The notes under the pieces: model-generated
Databases searched by the model: none
What the model saw: the letters and a program-made list of their open reading frames with translations, nothing else
Told to the model about the DNA's origin: nothing
Source of the DNA: Methanomicrobiales archaeon HGW-Methanomicrobiales-2
GTDB lineage: Archaea > Halobacteriota > Methanomicrobia > Methanomicrobiales > Methanoculleaceae
Assembly: GCA_002839645.1 (NCBI GenBank)
Contig: PGYL01000011.1
Coordinates: 1 to 50,088 of the forward strand
DNA length: 50,088 bases
Direction of reading: 5' to 3'
Shown here: positions 23,699-31,672 of the stretch, piece by piece
Layout of the letters: each line of letters opens with the position of its first letter
How positions within the stretch are numbered: the first letter of the stretch is position 1
Position numbers and translations under genes: made by a program

Positions 23699-24079
23699 CT
23701 ATACGAGCCGGTCTTCTTGCTTCCGCTCAACTTTTGTTGAGGATCTTCTCCCCTCCAGCCCCCCGGGAACGTACCTCTCCATGCCTTCCTCCATATGCAC
23801 CCTCTCAAGAATCCCGCTTAGCGCTTCAGCAAGTTTCTGTGCGGCAGCGTGCGACATGTAGACGCGTGTCCCGTTTACCAGCGCTCTCCCCTCCCGGCGG
23901 ACGCCGGGCATCTCCAGAAAGTCGATACAGACATCCCTGTGCGTTACCTGCACATACGCAAGGTTTGAGTAGGAACTGTGCGTGATATCCAGCTGCAGCT
24001 CCTCCGGCTCGAACTGATAGAGTTTGCGGAGATCGACGGCGGCTGCTCCGTCTTTTTTCTCTTCCTGCTCCTCCCCCAT
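23699..24079 (-). CDS. DUF3467-like protein, second wHTH-linked copy
   Basis: 126 residues from ATG 24079. After an acidic N-terminus comes QFEPEELQLDITHSSYSNLAYVQVTHRDVCIDFLEMPGV, then GTRVYMSHAAAQKLAEALSGILERV. The order is strand pair, 'V-x-ID-F', 'MSHAAAQKLAEAL' and a final helix, as expected for DUF3467. It begins 2 bases after the stop of the wHTH gene. The arrangement mirrors 2385-3144, though the proteins share little identity. Confidence 0.75.
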   Translation of the reverse strand: MGEEQEEKKDGAAAVDLRKLYQFEPEELQLDITHSSYSNLAYVQVTHRDVCIDFLEMPGVRREGRALVNGTRVYMSHAAAQKLAEALSGILERVHMEEGMERYVPGGLEGRRSSTKVERKQEDRLV

Positions 24080-24081
24080 GG

Positions 24082-24582
24082 CTACGCCCCCACGGAGAAG
24101 ATCGAATACTTTGACTCTGCTTCCCGTGCAGAGCAATCTTCTCCCGTTGTCCATTCGCCGGCATAGTTCGTCGCGACTGCAAGCGGTTCCGCCTTTGCCC
24201 TGAGCGATCTGTTGTAATAGTCCAGGATCGCTGTGTTCATGCAGTCCGTCCCGCCCCGATCGTCGATCATGGCATAGGCCAGCAGGGAGAGCGCAATGAA
24301 CTTCTTTGACTCGACGACGACTCGATAGACCGGATGCTGGGCGTCACTGGACACGTTCTCGATCAGTCCGAGTCTGACGAGCACCCTGAGTGCCTCTCTG
24401 ATGCTGGGGGCCTTTTTGCCCGTCATCTCCTCAAGGTACCCGGGCCGATAGTCCATCGTCGGATCGGCGACGATCTCTTCGACGACCTGAGCGAGAACGG
24501 TATTCCCGAATAGGCCACCATACGGTTTGTCCAGGAACTCTTCAAGTTCTTCTGGAAACTCCGGCAGTTTCTTCCCTGACAT
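24082..24582 (-). CDS. Winged-helix regulator paired with the DUF3467-like gene
   Basis: 166 residues from ATG 24582, chosen because GGAGG lies 7 bases upstream (an ATG two codons earlier has no spacing). The wHTH at about residues 40-95 reads DYRPGYLEEMTGKKAPSIREALRVLVRLGLIENVSSD, then HPVYRVV. The rest is helical (KFIALSLLAYAMIDDRGGTDCMNTAILDYY). It probably controls its own operon, with the DUF3467-like protein as modulator. Confidence 0.75.
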   Translation of the reverse strand: MSGKKLPEFPEELEEFLDKPYGGLFGNTVLAQVVEEIVADPTMDYRPGYLEEMTGKKAPSIREALRVLVRLGLIENVSSDAQHPVYRVVVESKKFIALSLLAYAMIDDRGGTDCMNTAILDYYNRSLRAKAEPLAVATNYAGEWTTGEDCSAREAESKYSIFSVGA

Positions 24583-24691
24583 AATCATCCCTCCAACTGC
24601 AGCACCCGTGCTCCCATCAGGAGCGCTATGGGTGCTCTCACTGGTAGTAAGCAGTAGTGAGTGATGGTAAAAAAATATTCTGATACAGGAT

Positions 24692-25000
24692 CTATTCTTT
24701 CAGTTTGGTCCAGTGCCGGTGATGGGGCACTTCGAGGTCGTAGTATGTCATCCATCGATCCGCCCACACGGGCTTTTCAAGTTTGATGACTTTGTCCCCA
24801 CCGCCGGCACGGTATAGGCGAATGTAATCCTGTCCGATTGAGTCGACAAATTCTCTCGCCTCAAAGCCGTTCTCTCTGCACTTTCGCTGACAGTCCTGAA
24901 TCTTCCTCACGCCGCCGCGTTTCTTTAACCATCCAAGAAAAATAGCTCCTTTCTCTTCCGGGTCAGGCCCATCTGGCGTAGGGAGGTTATGTTCTCTCAC
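24692..25000 (-). CDS. 102-aa hypothetical protein
   Basis: GTG 25000 start, preceded by GGTGA. The protein is basic and helical: RKIQDCQRKCRENGFEAREFVDSIGQDYIRLYRAGGGDKVIKLEKPVW, then a tryptophan-rich end. Codon use is coding-like and GC is lower than average. No family is recognised; it borders a degraded region. Confidence 0.5.
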   Translation of the reverse strand: MREHNLPTPDGPDPEEKGAIFLGWLKKRGGVRKIQDCQRKCRENGFEAREFVDSIGQDYIRLYRAGGGDKVIKLEKPVWADRWMTYYDLEVPHHRHWTKLKE

Positions 25001-25049
25001 CGGGCGTCACCGCATGGGATATTGAGTTTATGGTTTTATCAATGTTCTA

Positions 25050-25263
25050 TTTTGCTTTTTATCTTGAATCGGGCTCAAGGCAACGTACTCTGCTATCAAT
25101 TTTTTCGACAGTGTCGAAAGAGTTCTCTTACCGTATGGTGCTCGTTCTGCCTTGAGAATATTCCTGCCGATCCGATCGCCGATATGCCAGTACAGCAGGA
25201 CCTATTCGACGTTTACTGCAGTCGCAGCACGGCCCTTTGCCGCCCGGATCAGGTCATGGAGAT
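25050..25263 (-). pseudogene. DUF1016 (YhcG-type) N-terminal domain relic
   Basis: Reading leftward from 25263: DLHDLIRAAKGRAATAVNVE, an in-frame TAG, VLLYWHIGDRIGRNILKAER, APYGKRTLSTLSKKLIAEY. The segments 'VN-x-E-x-VLLYW-x-IG' and 'YGK-x-x-L-x-x-LS-x-x-L' are signatures of the DUF1016 N-terminal domain, whose full proteins carry a PD-(D/E)XK nuclease. The internal stop and missing C-terminal nuclease make it a pseudogene. Confidence 0.75.
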
Positions 25264-25535
25264 CTGAAAGGAGGAAGGAGATGTCCGGACCCGAAGAAGG
25301 GGTAGCGCTAATCGGTTGTAATGCTGCATCATCGGGGGGTATATCCTGCCGTTGAGCCTTCCGTGTCATCTGCGTTCACTTCCCGGATGTTCTCCATGCT
25401 GATGTGCGTGTATGGGCCGTCCATGGCGGAGGATATACTCTGGAGAATAGTAAATGCGAAAAGGCATGGGAAAAAGATAGTGATCCGACCACGCGTGATG
25501 CTGGACTGTCCGGCCACGGTGACAGGATGCGAGTT

Positions 25536-25661
25536 CCCGGGTATCGGGGGGTATAAGACGATGGATGGGGTGCTCAAGAGTAACGATGCACCCCCTTGCC
25601 CGGATCCGGCAGAACCTTTGTGTTATCCGGGAGCGCTACGGCGTGGCCCGTATCGGCATCT
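25536..25661 (+). repeat. About 125-bp repeat, copy 2
   Basis: Direct copy of 21475-21599. Both copies end inside the MNT relic. Confidence 0.8.
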
Positions 25662-25742
25662 CCGGGTCTGTGGGAGACGCCCGTAGGCGATATCGACATC
25701 CTGGTGAAGTTCCGGGAAGGGGACCTTCTACTCGAAGCCTGA
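25586..25742 (+). pseudogene. Frameshifted MNT nucleotidyltransferase relic
   Basis: ATG 25586 encodes MHPLARIRQNLCVIRERYGVARIGISGSVG. After a frameshift near 25675 the other frame gives GDIDILVKFREGDLLLEA and a stop at 25740-25742. The GS and D-x-D elements are both recognisable but in different frames, and the 3' third is missing. Confidence 0.75.
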
Positions 25743-25814
25743 TGGCTTCTTACGCTCCGCGCTGCACCTGTCCTTTGTGGTTTGCCCGGATCGACCGTTC
25801 GATACTCTCTGTAG

Positions 25815-26075
25815 CTGAAGGGCTGCGGCTGTTTGAGGTGCTGAATGATGTTGTCGTTCCTGAGGGGCGGAGGTCACGTGCCGGGGTTGCGGCGGTACCG
25901 GTTGTCGGCATAGGGGCCCAAAAGAGTACAGAAGTAAGGCCGGGAATGTGGGACAACCGAATGCGTTGATGCTGAGAAGTGCCTCAAAGTCGTATAAATC
26001 CCGGAAAGCAGCGGGAGACAGACGGGATCGGACTCGTGGAGAAGCAGAGCAAAGCAGTCCGGATTGATTTAACGA
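25815..26075 (+). repeat. Diverged direct repeat flanking the grpB-like gene, copy 1
   Basis: It starts GGGCTGCGGCTGTTTGAGGT and ends near GGATTGATTTAACGAAAC. Copy 2 is at 26863-27128. The ends are well conserved and the middle is diverged. In the plus-strand frame both encode GLRLFEVL(N/D)DV, then a Pro/Arg-rich stretch. Confidence 0.6.
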
Positions 26076-26169
26076 AACGTTTTTCCGACATTGTCGGGAA
26101 AAATTACCGTAAGCGCAGGTTCCATGGTGCCTTACCGCGTATGCCTCGTTAGATTGCAATACTCGGGTG

Positions 26170-26751
26170 ATGAACTTGGTAAAACCGCTGAATGAAATGA
26201 GTCTTGAAGAACTGGGACGACTTTTCCCTATCATCCTGTCTGAGTATAATCCGGATTGGCCGGCGATATATGCCTCTGAAAAGGAACTTATCGAACACGC
26301 TGTCGGCAGGCACAACATCAAACGGATCTCGCATTACGGCAGCACCTCCATCCCCGGGATCATCGCAAAGCCGACAATCGATATCCTGCTCGAAGTGAGC
26401 GACGATTGCGACAATGAGGAGCTGATTCACAATTTGGTGGGCATCCGATACCTCTACGACCCCCAGCCACGCGATCCGCCGCCTCACATGATGTTCATGA
26501 AGGGGTATGCGCCGGAAGGGTTTGTGGGACAGACCTACCATATCCACGTCCGCTATGGCGGCGACTGGGATGAGTTGTATTTCCGGGATTATCTTATTCT
26601 CCATCCGGATGTTGCGGAGGAATATAGCAAACTGAAACGCCGTCTCAAAGAAGAGTATCCGTTCGACCGCGAGGCCTATACACAGGGAAAGACGGCATTC
26701 ATACGGTCCGTTGTAAAGGAAGCACGGAATGAACCGGGCAGAATTGAGTGA
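26170..26751 (+). CDS. GrpB-family nucleotidyltransferase-like protein
   Basis: 193 residues from ATG 26170 (a GTG one codon earlier is possible). The GrpB pattern is clear: LSEYNPDWPAIYASEKELIE, RISHYGSTSIPGIIAKPTIDILLEV (G-S-T-S-x-PG-x-x-x-K-x-x-IDI), HIHVRYGGDWDELYFRDYL and LILHPDVAEEYSKLKRRLKEEYPFDREAYTQGK. GrpB proteins belong to the nucleotidyltransferase superfamily; the substrate is generally unknown. It is flanked on both sides by the diverged repeat pair, suggesting insertion as a unit. Confidence 0.85.
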   Translation: MNLVKPLNEMSLEELGRLFPIILSEYNPDWPAIYASEKELIEHAVGRHNIKRISHYGSTSIPGIIAKPTIDILLEVSDDCDNEELIHNLVGIRYLYDPQPRDPPPHMMFMKGYAPEGFVGQTYHIHVRYGGDWDELYFRDYLILHPDVAEEYSKLKRRLKEEYPFDREAYTQGKTAFIRSVVKEARNEPGRIE

Positions 26752-27186
26752 TTGTACCGTCGGCCCGGTGCTGAAGGGCCTTGTCGACAGCCGGCTTGTA
26801 GCGAGGAAGATTGCCGGGCTCGAGGGTATACTGAAGGTGTTCCGCGAGCCGGCCGGTCTGGGGCTGCGGCTGTTTGAGGTGCTAGATGATGTCGCCATGC
26901 CAGAGGCGCGGGCGCCTCCGGAGCCGCGGGCAGGAGTTGCGGGGACCTCAATCTCCGGCGCAGGCACGGGAAGGGGCGCAGGAGTCCGGGGAAAGTGCGC
27001 TAGGCAACCTGATACGCCGGTCTTGAGGTGTGCTGCAAAGGAGTATAGACCCTGGAAAGGTACGAGAGAGAAACGAGACCGGATCTCCAAGAAGGGCAGA
27101 GTAAAACGTTCTGGATTGGTTTAATCAAACTGCCAATCTCTATCTTTACGCAGTATATGCAAAATCCAACCCCCCTTGACCTTGGT
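26752..27186. other. Decayed 435-bp region between grpB-like gene and mcrC
   Basis: It contains repeat copy 2 (26863-27128). A plus-strand frame from 26729 is open to 27124 but degenerates into Arg/Gly/Pro-rich sequence, so I do not call it a gene. Confidence 0.4.
26863..27128 (+). repeat. Diverged direct repeat flanking the grpB-like gene, copy 2
   Basis: It begins GGGGCTGCGGCTGTTTGAGG and ends GGATTGGTTTAATCAAACT. See 25815-26075 for the partner copy. Confidence 0.6.
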
Positions 27187-28566
27187 CTACCCTGTTACTC
27201 TCGGGACAGCGGGTCTCGTGACCTCCTCTTCTCGGCTCCCTGCTCCAACGATCACACACATCGCCTCGGCCAGCGATCTCCGGAATGTCGCCCATCCCTT
27301 ATCTGTGTTCAGGTTTTCGGATAGGTGGACTGAGCGGATATAGAGCGGTATAGTGTACATTGAGCCATCTTTGTCTGTGTAAGCAAAGAGAAATGTGCCA
27401 TATTCTACGGCTTCGGTTTCAGGATAAAGGAGCATGGCGCCGGACGCATGGAGTTTGGTGACGTAGGCATACATCTGATACATGTCGGGCTGCTTGACTT
27501 CGAATCGGGGATCCTCGAAGTTGAGCAACTTGTACTTTGTGTCGATGATAGCCGTGGCAGCACCATCCCGTATAGTGATATCCGGTATGAGCCTGAATGC
27601 CTTTCTTCCGGTGGTGGCATTCTCTGCCAGATGCCCTATCGGCTTCTGTGGTTGGACCTCCACTTGCTTTTCGAAGAAGTAGACAGGGTCGTCCAGCAAC
27701 ACTTGGGCGATGAACTCCTCAAAGAGCCTCTCCATCGGGATCAGGAGAGAGAATGCCTCTGCATGGGATGCCCGAAGCGTGAGAGTAGAATGTGCAAGAA
27801 ATATCCGGCAAACTCGGATGAACGGCTCGAACCGCTGGTTCAGTCGGGTGAACCGGATCTGGTCGACCTCGGTAAGGGTCACCGGTGTGAGACTGACGGG
27901 TTCAAGCACGTTGTTAATATATTTGAGGAGCCGGAAGTTCTCGGAACTTCTTACCATCCGAGACATGAGGTGGCAGGTGTATTTGAGCGTCCTGTTCAAG
28001 GTGTTGTCTCTGGAAAATTCATGAAAGACGCAGGGGACAATGTGAAGTTTGGCAGGATTTGTGTAACGCCGTGTGTCAATCTGCTCCCGGACGAAATGTA
28101 GTTCTTCGCTTCTTCTAACGTACTCCCGGACTTGGTTTGATTTGATGAGCTCGGCGAGGTTCTTCGCGAACAGCCAGACAAAGACCTCAAAGAATTCAAA
28201 CTCCTCGGTGTCAAGATCTGCCGTATCGATCTCGGTGATCGGGAGTGATTCGGTGTAGGAGAGCATCTTGAGGACGTTGCCGGCGATGATGGACTTGTGG
28301 GTTTCGTAACTATCATTGTTGAAGAGTTTGGGAAGAATCTGGATTGTGAGATCTCCAACCCTGACTACGCCGATATAATTTAGAGGTTTGAGCGTTTTCC
28401 GGCCGATTTCAAGAAAATATTTTGTTCCGTTGAGCTGGTCGAGCTCCTGAAGGGTCTCCTCCGTCAAGTACAGCACGTTCTCTGCTGAGGAGAATGAGTC
28501 GGTCTCCTGGGCCAGTTTGTACTGGTAGGAGACATACTCAAAGAGTGTCGCAACCGTCTTGCTCAC
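27187..28566 (-). CDS. mcrC: McrC: nuclease subunit of a McrBC-type restriction system
   Basis: 459 residues from GTG 28566, which overlaps the mcrB stop in GTGA and has GGTGGA 6 bases upstream. N-terminal part: LEIGRKTLKPLNYIGVVRVGDLTIQILPKLF, the typical McrC opening. The C-terminal PD-(D/E)XK core is FRLIPDITIRDGAATAIIDTKYK (D, then D-T-K) followed by QMYAY. Family knowledge: McrC binds the McrB hexamer, stimulates its GTPase and cuts DNA. All catalytic residues are present. The tail after the core (EEEVTRPAVPRVTG) is probably disordered. Confidence 0.93.
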   Translation of the reverse strand: MSKTVATLFEYVSYQYKLAQETDSFSSAENVLYLTEETLQELDQLNGTKYFLEIGRKTLKPLNYIGVVRVGDLTIQILPKLFNNDSYETHKSIIAGNVLKMLSYTESLPITEIDTADLDTEEFEFFEVFVWLFAKNLAELIKSNQVREYVRRSEELHFVREQIDTRRYTNPAKLHIVPCVFHEFSRDNTLNRTLKYTCHLMSRMVRSSENFRLLKYINNVLEPVSLTPVTLTEVDQIRFTRLNQRFEPFIRVCRIFLAHSTLTLRASHAEAFSLLIPMERLFEEFIAQVLLDDPVYFFEKQVEVQPQKPIGHLAENATTGRKAFRLIPDITIRDGAATAIIDTKYKLLNFEDPRFEVKQPDMYQMYAYVTKLHASGAMLLYPETEAVEYGTFLFAYTDKDGSMYTIPLYIRSVHLSENLNTDKGWATFRRSLAEAMCVIVGAGSREEEVTRPAVPRVTG

Positions 28567-31424
28567 AGCAGTCCACCAGTTGGTTCTGCTTTGGTTTTCT
28601 CGATGAGCCGGGAGCATGCCTGAATGAAATCATCACCACACAGTGGGTCTCTGAACCTGAATGATCGGCCATCGACCTCCACGAACTCTTTGCCGAGGAT
28701 CTTCTCAAGTTTTGCAGGAGCGTCGTAGAAGTACTCTTGAAGCAGTGGGAGAATCTCATGATACCAGGTGAAGATGAGCGATTCTATCGCCTCGTCCACA
28801 TTTGTTGCCTCACTCATACGCATGAGATAACTGTGCCCGATCTGATGATCTCTATCATAGAGGGTGGTTACTTGCTGGTTGATGTAGGAGAGGAGACCGA
28901 TCGAGAGTGAGTAAATCTCTCGCAGGTCTGCATCTTCACTCGTGAGAATCTGTTTAAGCACCTCATAATCAGGCATCAGCTCGATGAACCCAAACCGCCG
29001 GCGGAGAGCGATGTCAATGAGGGCGATACTCTTGTCTGCCGTGTTCATAGTGCCGAGGATGTAGAGATTCGGTGGGATGCCAAAGGAGGTCTTTGAATAC
29101 GGCAATGTTGTAACCATCTGGTTCTTTGCCAATAGTCGCTTGTCAGCCTCGATAAGCGTGATCAGCTCCCCGAAGATGCGGGAGATGTCACCACGGTTGA
29201 TCTCATCGATTGTCAGGTAAAAGGGAACGCTATCAATGTGTTCTCGGGCTTCCTGCTCCTCGTCAGGGTGCAGTGTTGGCATCTTTCCCTTCTCATACCA
29301 GACTTTCTGTATCCCGGCTTCTTGCATAAGGGCATTGAAGGCTTCCCGGCAGAGCCGCTTGAAGATTCCCTCCTGGATCACGTACTGGATCTGCCCTTCG
29401 TCCGTGTTGACCGGCCGGAGCCCCTCGATGAACTCTTCGTATGAGAAGGACTGGTGGAAAGTGACGAATTCATAGGGTTTGACTGTCTCGTCTTCCTCAG
29501 TAAGCGTCAGGTGCAACTCATCGGGATTGACCTGTGCGAGCGAGAGCAACTGGAGCGTTTCATTATATTCAAGGGGAAAAAGCGTTCCACGAAGGTTTAC
29601 CCTGATCGGCGCTGCATCCGAGAGAAGATCATCGGTTTTTAGCGTTTGCCAATCGGGGCCTTCTACTCGCTTGATGCCTCTAATGAAGACTTTCGGGTAG
29701 CCATCAGTCCCAGGCTCTTTTCGGACGCATTGAGCGATTGCATAGACTTTGTGGTATTTCTTCCCGGCATAGATGAAGACGATATCGTCCTGTTGAATCT
29801 CTTCAAATGCACTTCTATACTTCCCGGGCCAGAGTTCTGTCTCTTCTCTCCAGAGGTTCTCCGGATCCCATCGTTCGGGGTTAATGGTGAGCCAGAAGAA
29901 TCGTGTATCTTCCAGAATGTCTTTTCTCTTGACTGTTGTTGCACCGCGCTGCTGGACAAACTCCTTAACTACCCATGTCTTCCCGGTTCCCGGAGGACCG
30001 TAGAGGATTATCTGATTTTTCCTTTTCAGTAGCGATCTCATGTGCTCAAAAAGCGGATTGATCATTTTTCCATCCCCATTGGACATGAGATGAAGTATCG
30101 TCTCAAAATCATCTTTCGAAAGCTCGATAATGGTATTCCGCCAGTTTCCTTTCACTGATTTGGGCTTGTTCACCTCATCGCTGGTAATTATCCAGTCTAC
30201 GTTACGGCAAAAAGGTTGTTCCAATTGTTTGTTGATTTGTACAGGCGATTTTACGATGCCGATACCAAGGATTTTCTTCATGCCCTTATTCGCAACGATA
30301 TAATCGCCCTCCCTCACTTCATGGGTGAAGTTCCAGAGCATTTCGGACTGGATTTGAAAGGCTCCCGGCTTTCGGAGGTAGTCGTAAGTTGGGTTTGTTG
30401 TGTTCTCGTTGGCGATCTTCTGCATTTCCAATCGGAATGATTCAAGGTCTGGGGCGTTCTGGAGTCTTTCGAAATAGTACTCTGCAAGTTCGGTGTAACT
30501 TACACTCGCGATGCCCTGAGGTGTCCACACGGTATCCCAGTGCACTGCATTCCAACCAGGAGCGACCTTCCAGTAGCGCACACTCCGGGGAGAATTATCA
30601 TATCTCCACCACAGGGCGTCCAGAGTCCAGAGGTCAACACCCAGCCTGTCAGCAAGTGTCATCAGAATATCGTTGATAGCACGGTATTGTTTGCCGAAAG
30701 ATGTGCCCCAGCTCAGTTCTGGCCATAATCCGGCTTCTTTAAGCCCGCTCTCAGATGTACTATTCCATACACCGTACGTTTCCGGGAACTCAACTTGGAG
30801 AATCGCGGTGAGAATCGCCTTGCCGAGGCCTTTCACTGTCTTGTTCTGCTTGGGACTGACATAATCTAGGCGTTCATTAATGGGTTGTGATTCATCGGTC
30901 AGAACAGTGAGCATCTGCCTTAATGATCCCATGTCGGCCGTGATGGATGATGTCTGTCGATACAGACCTGTCCAGTGTTTGTTGTTCTCGAAGAGGAGAA
31001 ATCCCGTGAACTCCTCCTGAGATAGATTCGGAATATTTTGAGGGGCAAAGACCGGTTGATATCTGGTGATAACCTCGGTCTTTGCCTGAATAATGCCCTG
31101 CAACTCCCCATCTGCGGTGGACTGTCGAAGCAACTCTTTCAGGTGCGTGACCGCATGCTCAAAATCTGCTCGCGCCACTACAGCAAAGCCTAGACTCTGT
31201 AAGAACGTATTTGCTTCCTCTCCTCCGCTGAAATCCGATGCAGGGAGTTCTTCACCGTTTGCGTATCTGTTTGCTATGGAAAGAACGTATTTCGGAGGCA
31301 GAAGATGCTGATTGAAGATAAGTGCATATTTTGTGGCCTCACGTTTGGAAAGTATCGCCTCTGGTTCAATCTCCGCAAGTGCTTGAAGCGCATGCTCACG
31401 CGTAATGCTTTTTGGGATTCCCAC
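28563..31424 (-). CDS. mcrB: McrB-type GTPase with ScoMcrA-like head and two PUA/EVE-like modules
   Basis: 953 residues. Residues about 20-275 match the ScoMcrA-like N-terminal head (YALIFNQHLLPPKYVLSIANRY, LLFENNKHWTGLYRQ). Residues about 282-445 look EVE-like (RYWKVAPGWNAVHWD, GDYIVANKGMKKILGIGIV). The AAA core starts with Walker A GPPGTGKTW (476-484), is interrupted by a second EVE-like insert (about 508-625: FFWLTINPERW, DDIVFIYAGKK, KVYAIAQCV), and resumes with TIDEINRGDISRIF and the McrB signature GTMNTADKSIALIDIALRRRF. EVE/PUA modules in this family recognise modified bases. GTG 31424 is the only start after an upstream in-frame TAG. Confidence 0.9.
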   Translation of the reverse strand: MGIPKSITREHALQALAEIEPEAILSKREATKYALIFNQHLLPPKYVLSIANRYANGEELPASDFSGGEEANTFLQSLGFAVVARADFEHAVTHLKELLRQSTADGELQGIIQAKTEVITRYQPVFAPQNIPNLSQEEFTGFLLFENNKHWTGLYRQTSSITADMGSLRQMLTVLTDESQPINERLDYVSPKQNKTVKGLGKAILTAILQVEFPETYGVWNSTSESGLKEAGLWPELSWGTSFGKQYRAINDILMTLADRLGVDLWTLDALWWRYDNSPRSVRYWKVAPGWNAVHWDTVWTPQGIASVSYTELAEYYFERLQNAPDLESFRLEMQKIANENTTNPTYDYLRKPGAFQIQSEMLWNFTHEVREGDYIVANKGMKKILGIGIVKSPVQINKQLEQPFCRNVDWIITSDEVNKPKSVKGNWRNTIIELSKDDFETILHLMSNGDGKMINPLFEHMRSLLKRKNQIILYGPPGTGKTWVVKEFVQQRGATTVKRKDILEDTRFFWLTINPERWDPENLWREETELWPGKYRSAFEEIQQDDIVFIYAGKKYHKVYAIAQCVRKEPGTDGYPKVFIRGIKRVEGPDWQTLKTDDLLSDAAPIRVNLRGTLFPLEYNETLQLLSLAQVNPDELHLTLTEEDETVKPYEFVTFHQSFSYEEFIEGLRPVNTDEGQIQYVIQEGIFKRLCREAFNALMQEAGIQKVWYEKGKMPTLHPDEEQEAREHIDSVPFYLTIDEINRGDISRIFGELITLIEADKRLLAKNQMVTTLPYSKTSFGIPPNLYILGTMNTADKSIALIDIALRRRFGFIELMPDYEVLKQILTSEDADLREIYSLSIGLLSYINQQVTTLYDRDHQIGHSYLMRMSEATNVDEAIESLIFTWYHEILPLLQEYFYDAPAKLEKILGKEFVEVDGRSFRFRDPLCGDDFIQACSRLIEKTKAEPTGGLL

Positions 31425-31672
31425 CTGCCCATCTCCACGGTTCTATAACAGGGGATGCGGCACATCGATATTTAACCGCTTTGAAATCTTCTTTTAGACC
31501 TCCAGAAGATTTACTGAAATCTTTAAGCGACTTCAAACTCCATGAGAAGAGGTGACTTGGATTCCTGGGACTGATGCAGCTGGCATGTAGCATCATGATC
31601 CGGAGAGCATTGGGATGACCTCGATAGTAATTCATACTGGACAGGCGTGTTTTCACAGGATTGCTGAATAAA

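Larger units (their letters stand above)
25264..26169. other. Decayed region of about 0.9 kb with gene relics
   Basis: It holds the second 125-bp repeat with an MNT relic (25586-25742), the first copy of an unidentified duplicated block (25815-26075) and a hairpin CCGACATTGTCGG near 26085. No intact gene was found on either strand; the longer frames are broken or lack codon bias. Confidence 0.5.
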
